Assembly (NCBI GenBank): GCA_023212645.1
Contig: JALBYC010000006.1
Span: 496,001-560,000, forward strand
Reading direction: 5' to 3'
DNA length: 64,000 bases
DNA from: Farysia itapuensis
Lineage: Eukaryota > Basidiomycota > Ustilaginomycetes > Ustilaginales > Ustilaginaceae
Program-made: the position numbers and the translations under genes
Notes under the pieces: model-generated
Told to the model about the DNA's origin: nothing
What the model saw: only the letters and a program-made list of their open reading frames with translations
Database searches by the model: none
Shown here: positions 30,226 through 40,502 of the stretch, one piece after another
Numbering within the stretch: position 1 is the first letter of the stretch
How the letters are laid out: each line of letters begins with the position of its first letter

Positions 30226-32232
30226 ATGCTTTCATGTCGTTCCTTGCCTGCAATCATGTCGGACAGTGGCATCGTCAAGGGCAAGGCGAGGGCCATGAAC
30301 GGCGAAAGCACATCGGGAGACAACGTCATCGGTCGTGACGTGACATCCTTGACTCATGCTGCTGCTTCTTCATCGAAAGCAAGTGACTTGGATCCCGCTC
30401 TCTTTGTCGTGCCCCAACCAATACCATCGACGACCCTCGTCAACATCGAGTATCCCGGCATCATTGACGACGATCGCGCCCAAATACCGAACGAGATCAG
30501 CTCGACAGCCGTGCACTACTCGGCCTTGGATCGCGCGCTGTCAACCTTGCATCCATCGGCACTTCCACCTTTGACCAGCAGTCCACACGAAGCACTCGAA
30601 TTCCTATCCAGCATCAACAATGATGGGATTCACGTCGTCGAGTGTCGTCTCGGCTCCTTTGCGCGCCCACCTCACCAGCAAATTGGCGAATCTAGTGCTG
30701 CTGATGCAGGCTCCATAGATGACTTCAAAGACGTCTATCGCACGCCGCTGTCGGGGGAAGCCGTTCAGACACACAACCTAGTCGTTCGGATCGTCAAGCG
30801 CACATGGAGGCAAAACAAGCGCAAGAGAACAACCAGTCTCTCCGATGGACTTCCATCTGAGGAGTCAGCAGCCACGAGGTATACGGGTCGGATCAAAAGA
30901 GAGTACAAGGTGCAGTTGCTGGGTATGGCGACCAAGACGGTACGATTTCGCAGCCCAGCCGACTTTGCCTTTCGTCCCGAGAGCGCTTCCTCCACGCATC
31001 CGGGACTGGACCCTGTAGCATCGCTACATCGAGCGCTGGCAACGATGGATCTCGAGGCACTCAAGCGTTTCCACGTCCCCGAACAATTGGAAGACTACCA
31101 GCTCCCTACAGATGGTCCATCAGGATCAGCAGTGAGCAATCTGCGTATGATCCCGCCAGCCTGCTTCAGTAGACTGGATGTGCCCTTTGGGTACAACTTC
31201 CAGCAGTCACCGTATTCAGAGCTGCGTGTAGTTCCACGACCGCCCCACATGGACAAGCTGCTGTCTCCCATCACTGAAGGCACTTTCACCACAAACCCGG
31301 GTCAAACATCTTTGGCTGATAGCCAGATGCTCAGATTCGTCAACAGAGTCAGACTGTCCAACATTGCACCGCAGCCATTCCGCATAGGTCGGGACACAGA
31401 CGTGCCGGTCAAGCCGCTACCGGACGTGTTGCGGATCGAGCGACGTTGCGATCCCAAAGTCCTACTTCGTCTACGTGACATCCTCGTCCAACGTCCCATC
31501 TGGTCCCGAGTCGCTTTCAAGAATCAATTGTCGGCGCAGGAGCTCTTTGAACTCGAGGGGACTAATGCCAAAGTGTACTTTGCACTTGTTGGGTACGCGA
31601 TGGTGGGCGGAGCATGGCGTGACACGGTTGTTCGATTCGGGTACGACCCGCGAACCGATTCGGGCAGTCGCGAGTTTCAGCGCGTCTTTCTCAGAAGCGC
31701 AGCGTCAGTGATTGGACGAACTGGTGATGTTCGTGAAGACACGCAGGGTGCCGAAGACGACGAGGAAGCGGAAGAGGAAGAGACTGCAAGTCCCGCTGCT
31801 GTCCCTCGTCGAAAGATTCCAACCCCCAGCTTCCAAAAGCGCAATGGCGAGCCAACCGAGAGTGCAGCAGACACACCAGACCCACGAAACTCACATCTGT
31901 TTGATGGGCAAACACTCAACCGCAGTATTGGCAACTTTCAGCTTTGCGACGTAACGGACCCATATCTGCAGCCCTTCATCTACGCCGACAAGGCACCGCC
32001 TGGTACAGGTGAAATCAAGTGGCTGCGCGATGCTTGCGATCCCGAGACCGGCTGGTACACTCGTCGTGCGCTTGACCTCATTCGCGCCCTTGTCAGTGCC
32101 CGGTTCAAAGCACTGCTCGAACCAAACTCCCCACCGCTGCCCAGAGCCGATTTTGACGCCATTGTCGAGAAATTCCGTCGACGTTGGGTCGAAGAAGATG
32201 CCAATCATTCTGAAGCAGCCGCAGCAAACTAA
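30226..32232 (+). CDS. TFC1: TFIIIC subunit Tfc1/Sfc1 (tau95, GTF3C5-like)
   Basis: The protein has 668 aa; a second ATG at 30256 (MSDSGIVKGK) would give 658 aa and is equally possible. The dimerisation/triple-barrel part is at about residues 70-260 (VNIEYPGIIDDDRAQIPNEI, HNLVVRIVKRTWRQNKRKR). The conserved core follows (IPPACFSRLDVPFGYNFQQS; RLRDILVQRPIWSRVAFKNQ; FGYDPRTDSGSREFQRVFLR). An acidic insertion EDDEEAEEEE (about 508-517) precedes the final conserved part (SIGNFQLCDVTDPYLQPFI). It binds the A box of tRNA-type genes and recruits TFIIIB for RNA polymerase III. The gene is convergent with YRB1, with only 75 nt between the stops. Confidence 0.9.
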   Translation: MLSCRSLPAIMSDSGIVKGKARAMNGESTSGDNVIGRDVTSLTHAAASSSKASDLDPALFVVPQPIPSTTLVNIEYPGIIDDDRAQIPNEISSTAVHYSALDRALSTLHPSALPPLTSSPHEALEFLSSINNDGIHVVECRLGSFARPPHQQIGESSAADAGSIDDFKDVYRTPLSGEAVQTHNLVVRIVKRTWRQNKRKRTTSLSDGLPSEESAATRYTGRIKREYKVQLLGMATKTVRFRSPADFAFRPESASSTHPGLDPVASLHRALATMDLEALKRFHVPEQLEDYQLPTDGPSGSAVSNLRMIPPACFSRLDVPFGYNFQQSPYSELRVVPRPPHMDKLLSPITEGTFTTNPGQTSLADSQMLRFVNRVRLSNIAPQPFRIGRDTDVPVKPLPDVLRIERRCDPKVLLRLRDILVQRPIWSRVAFKNQLSAQELFELEGTNAKVYFALVGYAMVGGAWRDTVVRFGYDPRTDSGSREFQRVFLRSAASVIGRTGDVREDTQGAEDDEEAEEEETASPAAVPRRKIPTPSFQKRNGEPTESAADTPDPRNSHLFDGQTLNRSIGNFQLCDVTDPYLQPFIYADKAPPGTGEIKWLRDACDPETGWYTRRALDLIRALVSARFKALLEPNSPPLPRADFDAIVEKFRRRWVEEDANHSEAAAAN

Positions 32233-32307
32233 CTCGCAGCAAGCAAGCGCACATGTTTGGGGCAAAATGCGATTACGCTAATTTGACAGATGTGTGTATA
32301 TATGAGT

Positions 32308-32998
32308 TTACTCGTCTTTCTTGGACTCGGATTGGGTGTCCGTCTCTGGCTTGTCTTGCGCAGTGGTGGTCGATGTGGCGGGTTCGTCGTCGGCCTTTGT
32401 CTCTGCCGCTTCGGGAGCTTTGGGTGGAACGTCGGATTTTCCGGCAGCATTGGCTTTTTGAGCGGCTTCAAAGGCGTCTTTGAACGCATTTGCATTGTCC
32501 GAGTTGGCGAATCGAATGGCAAGTGTCTCTGCTGTGGCTTCACCGTCGGCAACGTCGGCAGCGACGTTGTATACCCAGGACCGATCGCTGCCTACATTGG
32601 GCGAGAGCTTCATGTCCGACGTCACATAGTGGTTCGCACACACCTTGAGCGTCTTGTCACGTCGCATCACCAGACGCACTTTCGAGGTGGACTTGTGTGC
32701 CAACAGTCGAACGTCACCCGTGCCACGCTCTTTCCACTCCTTGGCCTCCTTGTCGAACCGGAAAAGCTTGGCTCGCATCTTGAACGTGACTTCCTCATCT
32801 TCCTCGTGTGTCTTTACCTCGACCTGTGTCTCGAGCTTGATCACTGGCTCAAAGTGAGGGTCATTCTCCTGCTCTCCCTCTCCAGCCTGCTCAGCCTACA
32901 ATGCAAACAAAGATTAGCACTGCATGCTGCGAATCGGTCAGCTACATTCTTCTACTTACGGCATCGACGGTGGGTTTCGTAGCTTCGTTGTCAGCCAT
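32308..32998 (-). CDS. YRB1: Ran-binding protein 1 homologue Yrb1
   Basis: There are two exons: 32998-32960 (13 codons, [13 protein letters not shown]) and 32895-32308. The 64-nt intron runs from GTAAGT to TTGTAG, and the spliced product is 208 aa. The RanBD1 domain spans about residues 30-165 and includes [59 protein letters not shown] and the [15 protein letters not shown] segment. The tail is Ala/Pro/Glu/Lys-rich and acidic. It stimulates RanGAP-driven GTP hydrolysis and releases export complexes in the cytoplasm. It is divergent from EMP24, sharing a 287-nt intergenic region. Confidence 0.92.
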
Positions 32999-33285
32999 AG
33001 CGAGTGGTTGTGTGGCAAGATGGATGAGGCTGTTGTGATGGTATTAGTGCGAGAACAACATCACTGACGACGACGACGGCAGAGGCGCTTTTGCAACACT
33101 CTTCTCGCTCAAATTTCCACTTATTTCGCCCTGAGAAACACGCTTGTGATCGAATACAATTTGTCACGTGCAACTACTACACTCGAATTGAATGGGAATG
33201 TGGCATGCCATTAGAGAGCAGGGGAAGCGCGCTCGCTGTGTGTCACTTTGGACGCTGTTTCACCACCATCATCCAAGGGCAGGAA

Positions 33286-33961
33286 ATGCGGGCAACTTGG
33301 TCGCTCTCGCTGGCGTTGGTGTTGGTGTTGACCATCGCGATTGCGCTACTGACGCCGTGTGCAGATGCGCACATGATCGAGTTACTGCCGAATGCAAAGG
33401 AATGCTTCTTTGAAGACTTGCACAATGGAGACCAGATGACCCTCACATACCAGGTCGGCGGCGGCGGACACCTGGACATTGACGTCGTCCTCACAGATCC
33501 AAAGCTACGTCCACTGTTCGAGCAGAAGCGCAAAGACACTGGCACTTACTCTTTCACCGCACAGGATGACGGACGGTACACTTACTGCTTCAGCAACGAG
33601 TTCAGCACGGTATCCGACAAGACAGTCAGTTTCAACGTTCACGGCATCATATACGTCCCAGACGAGGGTGAAATGCTGCCCATCGAACGTGAAATCAGAG
33701 ACCTGGCCGCCGGTCTGCAGGCCGTCAAAGACGAACAAGAGTACCTCGTCATCCGCGAACGTGTCCACCGAAACAGTAAGTCCTAGTTCCCGTGTACCAT
33801 TACAGGTTTAGCATCTGACTCCTGTCTCGCTTGTAGCTGCGGAAAGCACAAACACCCGCGTCAAATGGTGGTCCATAATCCAAGGCTTTATTCTCATCGG
33901 CGTCTGCTCATGCCAGGTCTACTTTGTCAAACGCCACTTTGAAGTCAAACGTGTCGTCTAA
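33286..33961 (+). CDS. EMP24: p24-family cargo receptor Emp24
   Basis: The exons are 33286-33775 and 33837-33961, with a 61-nt phase-1 intron (GTAAGT ... TTGTAG). The product is 204 aa. It has a signal peptide (RATWSLSLALVLVLTIAIAL ... ADA), a GOLD domain with two cysteines (KECFFEDLHNGDQM ... YTYCFSNEFS), a coiled-coil (PIEREIRDLAAGLQAVKDEQ), one transmembrane helix (WSIIQGFILIGVCSCQVYFV) and a short cytosolic tail RHFEVKRVV. The tail carries the Phe and valine signals of p24-beta/Emp24. It cycles between ER and Golgi and sorts cargo, including GPI proteins, into COPII vesicles. Further in-frame upstream sequence lacks an ATG in a better context. Confidence 0.92.
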
Positions 33962-34064
33962 AGTCACGCGCCCAATACCATACACAGCATCACACTCAAA
34001 GATATATGCCAAAAGATTGCGCGTAAAAGAGAAAGGCAAAGTATTACTACAAGAGGTGGTGTGT

Positions 34065-34083
34065 GAGAGAGAGAGAGAGAGAG
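34065..34083. repeat. (GA)n microsatellite
   Basis: GA dinucleotides lie between the converging EMP24 and NOP58 stop codons. Confidence 0.9.
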
Positions 34084-34110
34084 CGGACGATGGGCAAGAG
34101 GAAGCTCAGA

Positions 34111-35904
34111 CTATTCCTCCGACTTTTTTGACTTCTTCTTCTTGCTGGAGCCAGGTTCGGATTTGGAGGATGGGGTGCCATTGACGTCGGCGTCATCGGC
34201 AGAGCGCTTCTTCTTGTCCTTCTTGGATGGTGTCTCGCTGGTTCCATTAGTGGCAGCGCGAGCCGGGGTGGAGGGTGCCGACTCAGCCTGCTTCTTGGCC
34301 TTTTTGAGCGCCTTTCGTTCCTCTTTTGACAACTTCTCTTCGCCCGCAGCAGCAGGTGTGCTGGGCACAGAGGGGGCGGCGGCTTCGGATTTGCGTGCCT
34401 TCTTGAGCGCCTTGCGCTCTTCTTTGGACAGTTTCGACTCGTCGCCGTCACTTGTAGTGGCTGCTGCTTTGGCTGGTGTGCTTGGCAGCATGGAGGGTGC
34501 AAGGTGTGCAGCGGCTGCCACATCGCTCGGTCCGGCAGCGTCGGCAGCGGCGTTGTACGACCGTCCACCTGCTTCCATTTGGAACGGCTTCTGCTTGTAG
34601 CCCTGATCCCCAGCAGCGTTGCGCGCGGATCGCATGCCCGACATACCACTCTGCATCTCCAACGCCCGCAAGCGAGACTCAAGCTTGCTGCGAGCTTCAA
34701 TGCCGACAGTGGGAACGCCCTCCTCGCCCTTGCTTGTGTCGTCGGAAAGCGCATCGATTCGGATCGAGAGCGATGCCTTGGTTGCCACCATTCGAGCCAT
34801 TTTGCCCTTGAGCTTCTGAGGCGCCTGTCCGACAAGCGACGTGTGGTAGATTAGACCGTACTTTGGTGTGTCGTGCTTGGTCTTGAGGGCACGGAAAAGC
34901 GCTTTCTCGGCACCCAGGATCTGGACGGTAGAGGCGGGGTGCTTGGCCAAGTTCATAAGCGAACCAGCGTGACTGATCAGACGAGCACCGACCAGGTCGC
35001 CAACCAAAGCTGTGAGGTTGGGTGCAATGGCGGCCATTCGGTTCTGCAGGTATTGGTAAAGCTGTGCTCGGTACAGAGTGATGGAGATGACCTGGTCACA
35101 CAAGCTCCAGATGTGCTCCAAATCGGACTCGGAGATCTCGGTGCCCATCGAAATTTCGGCAGCGGCCTTGAGCGTCTCTTCGATCTCTTCGGGCAGAATC
35201 TCGCTAAAGTCGGTAGAGGAAGCGCTGGTACGGAAGCCCATAGCTCGAATGACCTTGGCGTAGGCGAGGTTGTCGGTGATGATTTTGCCCATCTCGGGGA
35301 AGTGCCAGCCGTACCATTCCTTGACACGCATAGCATAAATGTTGATTTCCTTGTCCAAATCGTCCAGTAATCCGATAGCTTGCACGACCATGGTGTCGAC
35401 CTTGTCAGGGCTGAACTTGAGCTTGTATCGACTCAAGGAGTGGGAAAGACCCAAGCTCATGGTGTTGAGGTCTCGAGGGTCCAACGACTCTTCGCCGGAG
35501 GATGAAGACAGCAGAGAAGCCAGGTTCTCTCGGATGCCTCGGTATAGGTCGAGAAGCTCGCTGTCGTAGGTGACTTGGATGCCGAGCTTCTTGGCAATGT
35601 TGGAAGCAAGCTTGGACTCGGCGACAATCAGACTTTCCTTTTCCTTGCCCTTGCCATCGACAATTTCCTCTGTAAGGAACTTCTTGAGGCTCTTGCTCAT
35701 CTTGCCCTCATTGATGGCAGAGATGTCCTCCACCGCCTCGGCAGTGTTGGTGAAGCGGTGAATTGCAGAGAGCTTCAGAAGATTGTTGGCGCCTTGCGGA
35801 CTGTCGAGGGACTCATGCAGGTTCTTTGTGGACTGCAGCTTGGAGCTGTCAGACACGTTGAAGAGACAGAAGCCTACGGCCGTCTCAAAGAGCACTTTAA
35901 CCAT
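34111..35904 (-). CDS. NOP58: Box C/D snoRNP core protein Nop58
   Basis: The protein has 597 aa and starts at MVKVLFETAVGFCLFNVSDS. The NOP5 N-terminal domain covers residues 1-65. The coiled-coil/NOSIC region is at about 160-220 (LDDLDKEINIYAMRVKEWYG, WHFPEMGKIITDNLAYAKV). The Nop domain is at about 250-400 (AIAPNLTALVGDLVGARLIS, HAGSLMNLAKHPASTVQILG, YGLIYHTSLVGQAPQKLKGK). The tail holds repeated KLSKEERKALKKA(R/K)K units, KKDKKKRS and KKKKSKK. The short N-terminal spacing and the KKE-type tail favour Nop58 over Nop56. It guides 2'-O-methylation of rRNA with fibrillarin in the nucleolus. The gene is divergent from RPT2 (281 nt). Confidence 0.93.
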   Translation of the reverse strand: MVKVLFETAVGFCLFNVSDSSKLQSTKNLHESLDSPQGANNLLKLSAIHRFTNTAEAVEDISAINEGKMSKSLKKFLTEEIVDGKGKEKESLIVAESKLASNIAKKLGIQVTYDSELLDLYRGIRENLASLLSSSSGEESLDPRDLNTMSLGLSHSLSRYKLKFSPDKVDTMVVQAIGLLDDLDKEINIYAMRVKEWYGWHFPEMGKIITDNLAYAKVIRAMGFRTSASSTDFSEILPEEIEETLKAAAEISMGTEISESDLEHIWSLCDQVISITLYRAQLYQYLQNRMAAIAPNLTALVGDLVGARLISHAGSLMNLAKHPASTVQILGAEKALFRALKTKHDTPKYGLIYHTSLVGQAPQKLKGKMARMVATKASLSIRIDALSDDTSKGEEGVPTVGIEARSKLESRLRALEMQSGMSGMRSARNAAGDQGYKQKPFQMEAGGRSYNAAADAAGPSDVAAAAHLAPSMLPSTPAKAAATTSDGDESKLSKEERKALKKARKSEAAAPSVPSTPAAAGEEKLSKEERKALKKAKKQAESAPSTPARAATNGTSETPSKKDKKKRSADDADVNGTPSSKSEPGSSKKKKSKKSEE

Positions 35905-36185
35905 GATGGACGACTGACTAGCCTCGTTAGCTAGGGTAGGGTGTGAGGAGGACGAGGAGAAAGACGAAATTGTGCAAAGCGAGATGGGATTTTTCCTAGC
36001 TGCAACTTTTGGCAGTTATTTTTCTTCTCTTCCGATCAAGAATCAAATTTAGCTTCTGCGTCAGCGTGACTAAGCGAGAGCCTCCTACGCCCATTCGGAC
36101 GAGTTGATCTCGAGACGCGCGTCCGATCGTCTGTCAAAAGAACTCCACACCAACTTTCTCACCCTCACACACACACCTCTCAATC

Positions 36186-37505
36186 ATGGGTCAGGCTCCA
36201 AGTGGTGGTGCTCCCGGCCGTGGTCCGCCAAAGGACAACAAGGGCGATCAGAAAAAGAAGTGGGAGCCACCGCTTCCCACACGTGTTGGCAAGAAGAAGA
36301 AGCGCGGCCCCGATTCGTCATCTAAGCTACCAGCTGTCTATCCCAACTCACGATGCAGACTGAAGCTGCTCAAGCTTGAGAGAATTAAAGACCACCTGTT
36401 GCTCGAAGAGGAGTTCGTGCAGAACCAAGAGCAGCTGAAGCCACAAGAGGATAAAGATGCCGAAGAACGTACGCGCGTAGACGATTTGCGTGGCAGTCCC
36501 ATGGCCGTCGGCACACTCGAGGAGATTATCGACGACGAGCATGCCATTGTCAGCAGCTCAACCGGCCCCGAATACTATGTCAGCATTATGAGTTTCGTCG
36601 ACAAAGACCTTCTCGAACCCGGTTGCAGTGTCCTCTTACACCACAAGGCTATGGCTATCGTCGGTGTCCTCTCAGATGATGCAGACCCAATGGTCAGCGT
36701 AATGAAGCTCGACAAAGCACCGTCCGAGAGCTACGCCGACATTGGTGGTCTCGAGACTCAAATTCAGGAAATCAAGGAATCGGTCGAGCTGCCACTCACT
36801 CATCCAGAACTGTACGAAGAGATGGGCATCCGTCCACCAAAGGGTGTCATCCTCTACGGTGTTCCCGGAACAGGCAAAACGTTGCTCGCCAAAGCTGTAG
36901 CCAATCAGACATCCGCGACGTTCCTACGCGTGGTCGGATCAGAGCTGATTCAGAAATACCTTGGTGATGGACCCAAATTGGTGCGGGAGCTGTTCCGTGT
37001 TGCCGAAGAGCATGCGCCGAGTATTGTCTTTATTGACGAGATCGACGCCATCGGTACCAAGCGTTACGACTCCAACTCCGGAGGCGAGAGAGAGATTCAG
37101 CGAACGTTGCTCGAGCTGCTCAACCAGCTCGATGGATTTGACACGCGCCACGACGTCAAGGTGATCATGGCGACAAACAAGATTGAGTCGCTCGACCCAG
37201 CGCTTATCCGACCCGGTCGAATCGATCGAAAGATTGAGTTCCCTATGCCCGATCAAAAGACCAAGATGCACATTTTCCGACTACACACGTCCCGCATGAA
37301 CTTGGATGCTGACGTCGACCTAGAAGAATTTGTGGCAATGAAGGACGACCTCTCCGGTGCCGACATCAAGTCTCTTGTGACGGAAGCTGGTTTATTGGCT
37401 CTGCGAGAGCGACGCATGCGCGTGACCAAGAAGGACTTTACCAGTGCCAGAGAGCGAGTCATTGACAGGAAGAACGAGGGGACTCCAGAGGGCTTGTATC
37501 TATAG
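36186..37505 (+). CDS. RPT2: 26S proteasome regulatory ATPase Rpt2
   Basis: The protein has 439 aa. The N-terminus [18 protein letters not shown] carries the Gly2 that is myristoylated in this subunit family. A coiled-coil and OB ring segment precede the AAA module: Walker [15 protein letters not shown] (about 225), Walker [12 protein letters not shown] (about 280) and the second region of homology [20 protein letters not shown]. The C-terminus ends EGLYL, an HbYX-like gate-opening tail. Length and sequence match Rpt2 closely. It unfolds ubiquitinated substrates and opens the 20S gate. No intron is present. Confidence 0.96.
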   Translation: MGQAPSGGAPGRGPPKDNKGDQKKKWEPPLPTRVGKKKKRGPDSSSKLPAVYPNSRCRLKLLKLERIKDHLLLEEEFVQNQEQLKPQEDKDAEERTRVDDLRGSPMAVGTLEEIIDDEHAIVSSSTGPEYYVSIMSFVDKDLLEPGCSVLLHHKAMAIVGVLSDDADPMVSVMKLDKAPSESYADIGGLETQIQEIKESVELPLTHPELYEEMGIRPPKGVILYGVPGTGKTLLAKAVANQTSATFLRVVGSELIQKYLGDGPKLVRELFRVAEEHAPSIVFIDEIDAIGTKRYDSNSGGEREIQRTLLELLNQLDGFDTRHDVKVIMATNKIESLDPALIRPGRIDRKIEFPMPDQKTKMHIFRLHTSRMNLDADVDLEEFVAMKDDLSGADIKSLVTEAGLLALRERRMRVTKKDFTSARERVIDRKNEGTPEGLYL

Positions 37506-37717
37506 TCACTGTAGTCAATTCCTACCTGCATTCATTGTCTCGCTTGTATGTGTCAGAAGAGTTGTGAGGAAATCACTGAGTCGAGCTAGTCGAAAACTCT
37601 AAAACAATGCGAATCCTCTGTTAGGCCGAGGCTGCGTGTGATTTTTTTGATATTTCTGAGCTTTTGAGGTTTCGGATAGATGCTGCTTCCCACCGACCGC
37701 TGGCAACACCCTCAAAA

Positions 37718-38431
37718 ATGGCGACCAAGATGCCGATGGTGGCACCTGTATACCTGCCAGGCCGCGAGCCACTACCTCCGGGAATGACAGAAGACGATAG
37801 AGCCCAGATGGCCGACATTGTCAAGTGGAACAAGATTGCGAATATGGGCATGGAGTCGTGCCCCGTCAAGTGTGCGCTATCTGGCGCAGCAGGCTTTGGG
37901 TTGGGAGCCTTCTTCTCCCTCATGTCGACGTCATTTGCCGTTGATGATCCACTAAGGAGAACAACGCTGGTCGCCAATGGCTTAGATCCAGGGAAAGTTG
38001 GCGCAGATATGACAACTATGCAAAGTACAAAGGAGTTCTTCAAGCAGACGGGAAAGTCCATGTACAGATCCGGAAAGGGTTTTGGTAAAGTAGGCGCCCT
38101 CTACTCTGGTATCGAATGCTGTATCGAAGCTGTGAGTATCTCAGATCCGCGCTTATTGTATGTGACATGTCTGACTCTTTTGTGGTGCCTGTCTAGTATC
38201 GAGCAAAGAACGATATTGTCAACCCTGTAGCAGCCGGAATGGCGGCCGGAACAATCTTGGCTCGCAACGCAGGACCAAAAGCAGCCATAGGTGGTGGTGT
38301 CGCCTTCGCCGCCTTTTCAGGTGCCATTGATCTCTAGTAGGTTTCTCTCACTGTCGAAAGCACGTTGCGTTGCTGGCTGCTGACCGCCTTATCACAACAG
38401 TTTCCGAAGAGAAACTCCGGATGATGATTGA
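37718..38431 (+). CDS. TIM22: Mitochondrial import translocase Tim22
   Basis: Three exons were rebuilt: 37718-38131, 38197-38336 and 38401-38431. The introns are 65 nt (GTGAGT ... TCTAG) and 64 nt (GTAGGT ... AACAG). The product is 194 aa. Without the second splice the protein would stop after AFSGAIDL. Splicing restores [14 protein letters not shown], matching the AIDYY(M/L)R-type ending of Tim22. Features are the Tim17/Tim22/Tim23 domain with Cys-containing [20 protein letters not shown], and later helices in [20 protein letters not shown] and [19 protein letters not shown]. It forms the carrier translocase in the inner membrane. It is the last housekeeping gene before the secreted-protein cluster. 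Confidence 0.92.
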
Positions 38432-38865
38432 GCCTTTGCTCAGCCGCAGGTCCTGCTATTGCATCCCTCTACCCACTGTACTATTATCCAAGCAACGTCA
38501 CCGCAATCTATATGCCTTCTACTCGACGTCATTGAGACAACTCTGTCTGGCCTTGCTAGACATTATCTTACTGTGGCGATTCCCAACAACGATTAAGCAA
38601 GCCATGGTGCGCGACAGGACTTCACCGGGCTGTCGTTCGAAACGATCAGTGCATTGAGCTGCATCTCTTTTGTTGATGCACTTCATCGTCGGCGGTGGTG
38701 GTGGGCGCAATCCGCCCCACCCTACGCCTAGTGCCGAAGAAGGAGGTGCCTGCACCCAATTGGGCCGATGTGTTTGTAGACCCACCTGCGAAACGCATAA
38801 AGTCTCGGCTCAGCTGGCTTGTAGGCCGAGTATTCTCCCCGCATCACCTCTTCCCATCAAAGGCC
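38432..38865. promoter_or_regulatory. Gap between TIM22 and first cluster gene
   Basis: It holds the TIM22 3' UTR and the promoter of cluster gene 1. A TATA-like CATAAAG lies at about 38796, some 70 nt before the ATG. The reading frame of gene 1 is open back to about 38695 without an ATG in a sensible place; I see no homology in that extension. Confidence 0.5.
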
Positions 38866-39398
38866 ATGACTCGGATTACTTTCCTCAGTGTTGCTTTGCT
38901 CGCCAGCATCAGCTATGTAGCATCCTCCTCTTACTCTCCCTGGTCTCCGATTCGCACGGACGAGCAAGCTTGGCAAGTTGCTTGCGGACATTCAGCACAC
39001 CCTGGAGCTGTCTGTCTAAGCGCTCAGAACGGTGACCGCTCGCTGTACGGCGTGCAGAACACCGCTCGCAATGATGTCGTCTTTTCCGGTGGAGGACATT
39101 GTAAGTAGCTAAAGACTCCAAAACAGTTGAGCGACATTCCTAACACCTTATCTCCCCCCTCGCAGATCTGATGGCTTACTGTCCTAATCTCGACAAGGGT
39201 GAGCAGCCGTACGCCATTCATTACGGTTTGACCAACGACGCTGCCTTTTACCGAATCTTGGGACGCAGGTCCGACCAGCTATGCTGCAACACCCAGTACA
39301 TCGACGTTGACCGCAACCCAAGCGAGATGCAATGCGTTCAACCCGCAGTCCCTTCAAACGTGCAATTCCCGCCTACACACCTCGTCATCAGCTCTTAG
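38866..39398 (+). CDS. Small secreted six-cysteine protein, cluster gene 1
   Basis: The exons are 38866-39100 and 39166-39398, with a 65-nt phase-1 intron (GTAAGT ... CGCAG). The product is 155 aa. A signal peptide (MTRITFLSVALLASISYVAS) is followed by SSYSPWSPIRTDEQAW. The six family cysteines occur in VACGHS, AVCLSA, AYCPNLDKGE, QLCCNTQYI and MQCVQP (spacing C-x9-C, C-x33-CC-x15-C). The product has no membrane segment, GPI signal or known catalytic motif. It is the first of five tandem same-strand paralogues and has the longest upstream spacer from a housekeeping gene. The function is unknown. A secreted, possibly plant-facing effector is inferred from size, cysteines and clustering in a smut-like genome. 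Confidence 0.88.
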
Positions 39399-39957
39399 AT
39401 AACCAGTCAGTCTGGGCATTCGCAATTGAATTTGTCTCGAGCGAGCTTGTCTCAACTGAGGCTGGGGGACTTCGGTTTATGTACATATGGCGACATTTCG
39501 CTTCTTAAGTGGACGTAGACATGAAACTGCCGTAGAGAACAGCGGTGGTAGCAAGGCAATATGTGTAACCATCGTCTTGAACACGTGGGCAAGGTCGTGC
39601 TTGTTGGCGTGAGGAGGCGGAGGCTTGACCCTTCCGTACGATGTTAATATAGCTGACAGTGTGTCTCCACGGTCCCGCTGGGTGTCATTGTAGTGCGCCG
39701 AAAACCCAAACAACGATGATAAGTTCTTTCAATTTGACACTGGCGAAGGCTGCACGACGGTAAAGCTTCATATGCTTTCCCACTGCGAGCCCACCCCGGA
39801 GACATCAGCCGAACAGGTGAGTGGGTCATCGTGGTGCAGTCCCGGTCCGGAACTCCACCAGTCGCTATCCCTACACCTCAGAAGATGACTTATAAGTCAT
39901 CTGTCCTTCGCTGACGAATTGTATCCCATCTCTCAGACTCCGGCTATTGATTTCAAG
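39399..39957. promoter_or_regulatory. Spacer between cluster genes 1 and 2
   Basis: It contains the gene 1 3' region and the gene 2 promoter. A perfect 20-bp palindrome at its end (39883-39902) encloses the TATA element. No gene remnant was recognised in the remainder. Confidence 0.5.
39883..39902. promoter_or_regulatory. 20-bp perfect palindrome containing TATA box
   Basis: AGATGACTTATAAGTCATCT is identical to its reverse complement. It combines inverted TGAC/GTCA half-sites of bZIP type with a central TTATAA. It lies 56-75 nt before the gene 2 ATG at 39958. Confidence 0.7.
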
Positions 39958-40502
39958 ATGCTCTCGACTTCACACCTTGCTCTCACCCTGCTGGCCTGCC
40001 ATGGCTACACAGTCTTTGCCTCCTCTATCTGGTCCCCAATTCGCACTGACAACGCAGCTTGGCAGGCTGACTGTGGAAACGCTAAGCGTGTCGGAGCGGT
40101 CTGCATGACCGCGACTGGTGACCGTAGCAACTATCAAGTTCAATTCAACGACGTCCAGAACGTCCTGTTCTCGGGTACTGGAAAGAGTATGAAGCCGTTA
40201 AAATTCTCCGTGTTGTTTGAATGCACTGAGTGCTGACCTTCTGCATCCATTTCTGCACAGATTTTATTGCATACTGTCCCAATCGCGATAAAGGTGAATA
40301 CCCGTACCTCATCAAGTACGGGGAGTCTACCTTGCACATCATGGGACGCACTTCGAACCAGGCATGCTGCGACACTCATTACTCGCCTGCCGACGGCGAC
40401 TTTGTCCCAGCTCGCTGCATCCCGCCTGCTATCGTCTCTGCTGGAACGTTCCCAGACAGCGATGATGTTGGCCATGGGTTCGGCCGCACGATCCATGACT
40501 AG
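39958..40502 (+). CDS. Small secreted six-cysteine protein, cluster gene 2
   Basis: The exons are 39958-40186 and 40261-40502, with a 74-nt phase-1 intron (GTATGA donor, CACAG acceptor). The product is 156 aa. A signal peptide (MLSTSHLALTLLACHGYTVF) leads into ASSIWSPIRTDNAAW. Cysteines are in ADCGNAKRVGAVCMT, AYCPNRDKGE, QACCDTHY and ARCIPP. C3 to CC is 29 residues, four fewer than in the sister genes, owing to a shorter KYGESTLHIMGRTS loop. The tail after the last cysteine is about 27 residues. The frame opens upstream only with TTG, so ATG 39958 is the start. It is clearly paralogous to gene 1; the function is unknown. Confidence 0.88.

Noticed and set aside
38335..38337. TAG in exon 2 of TIM22 taken as the stop codon
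   Set aside because: Splicing GTAGGT ... AACAG across it restores the family C-terminus [11 protein letters not shown].
38695..38865. In-frame upstream extension of cluster gene 1
   Set aside because: It has no ATG in a credible place, and the signal peptide at 38866 would become internal; the sister genes have no such extension.
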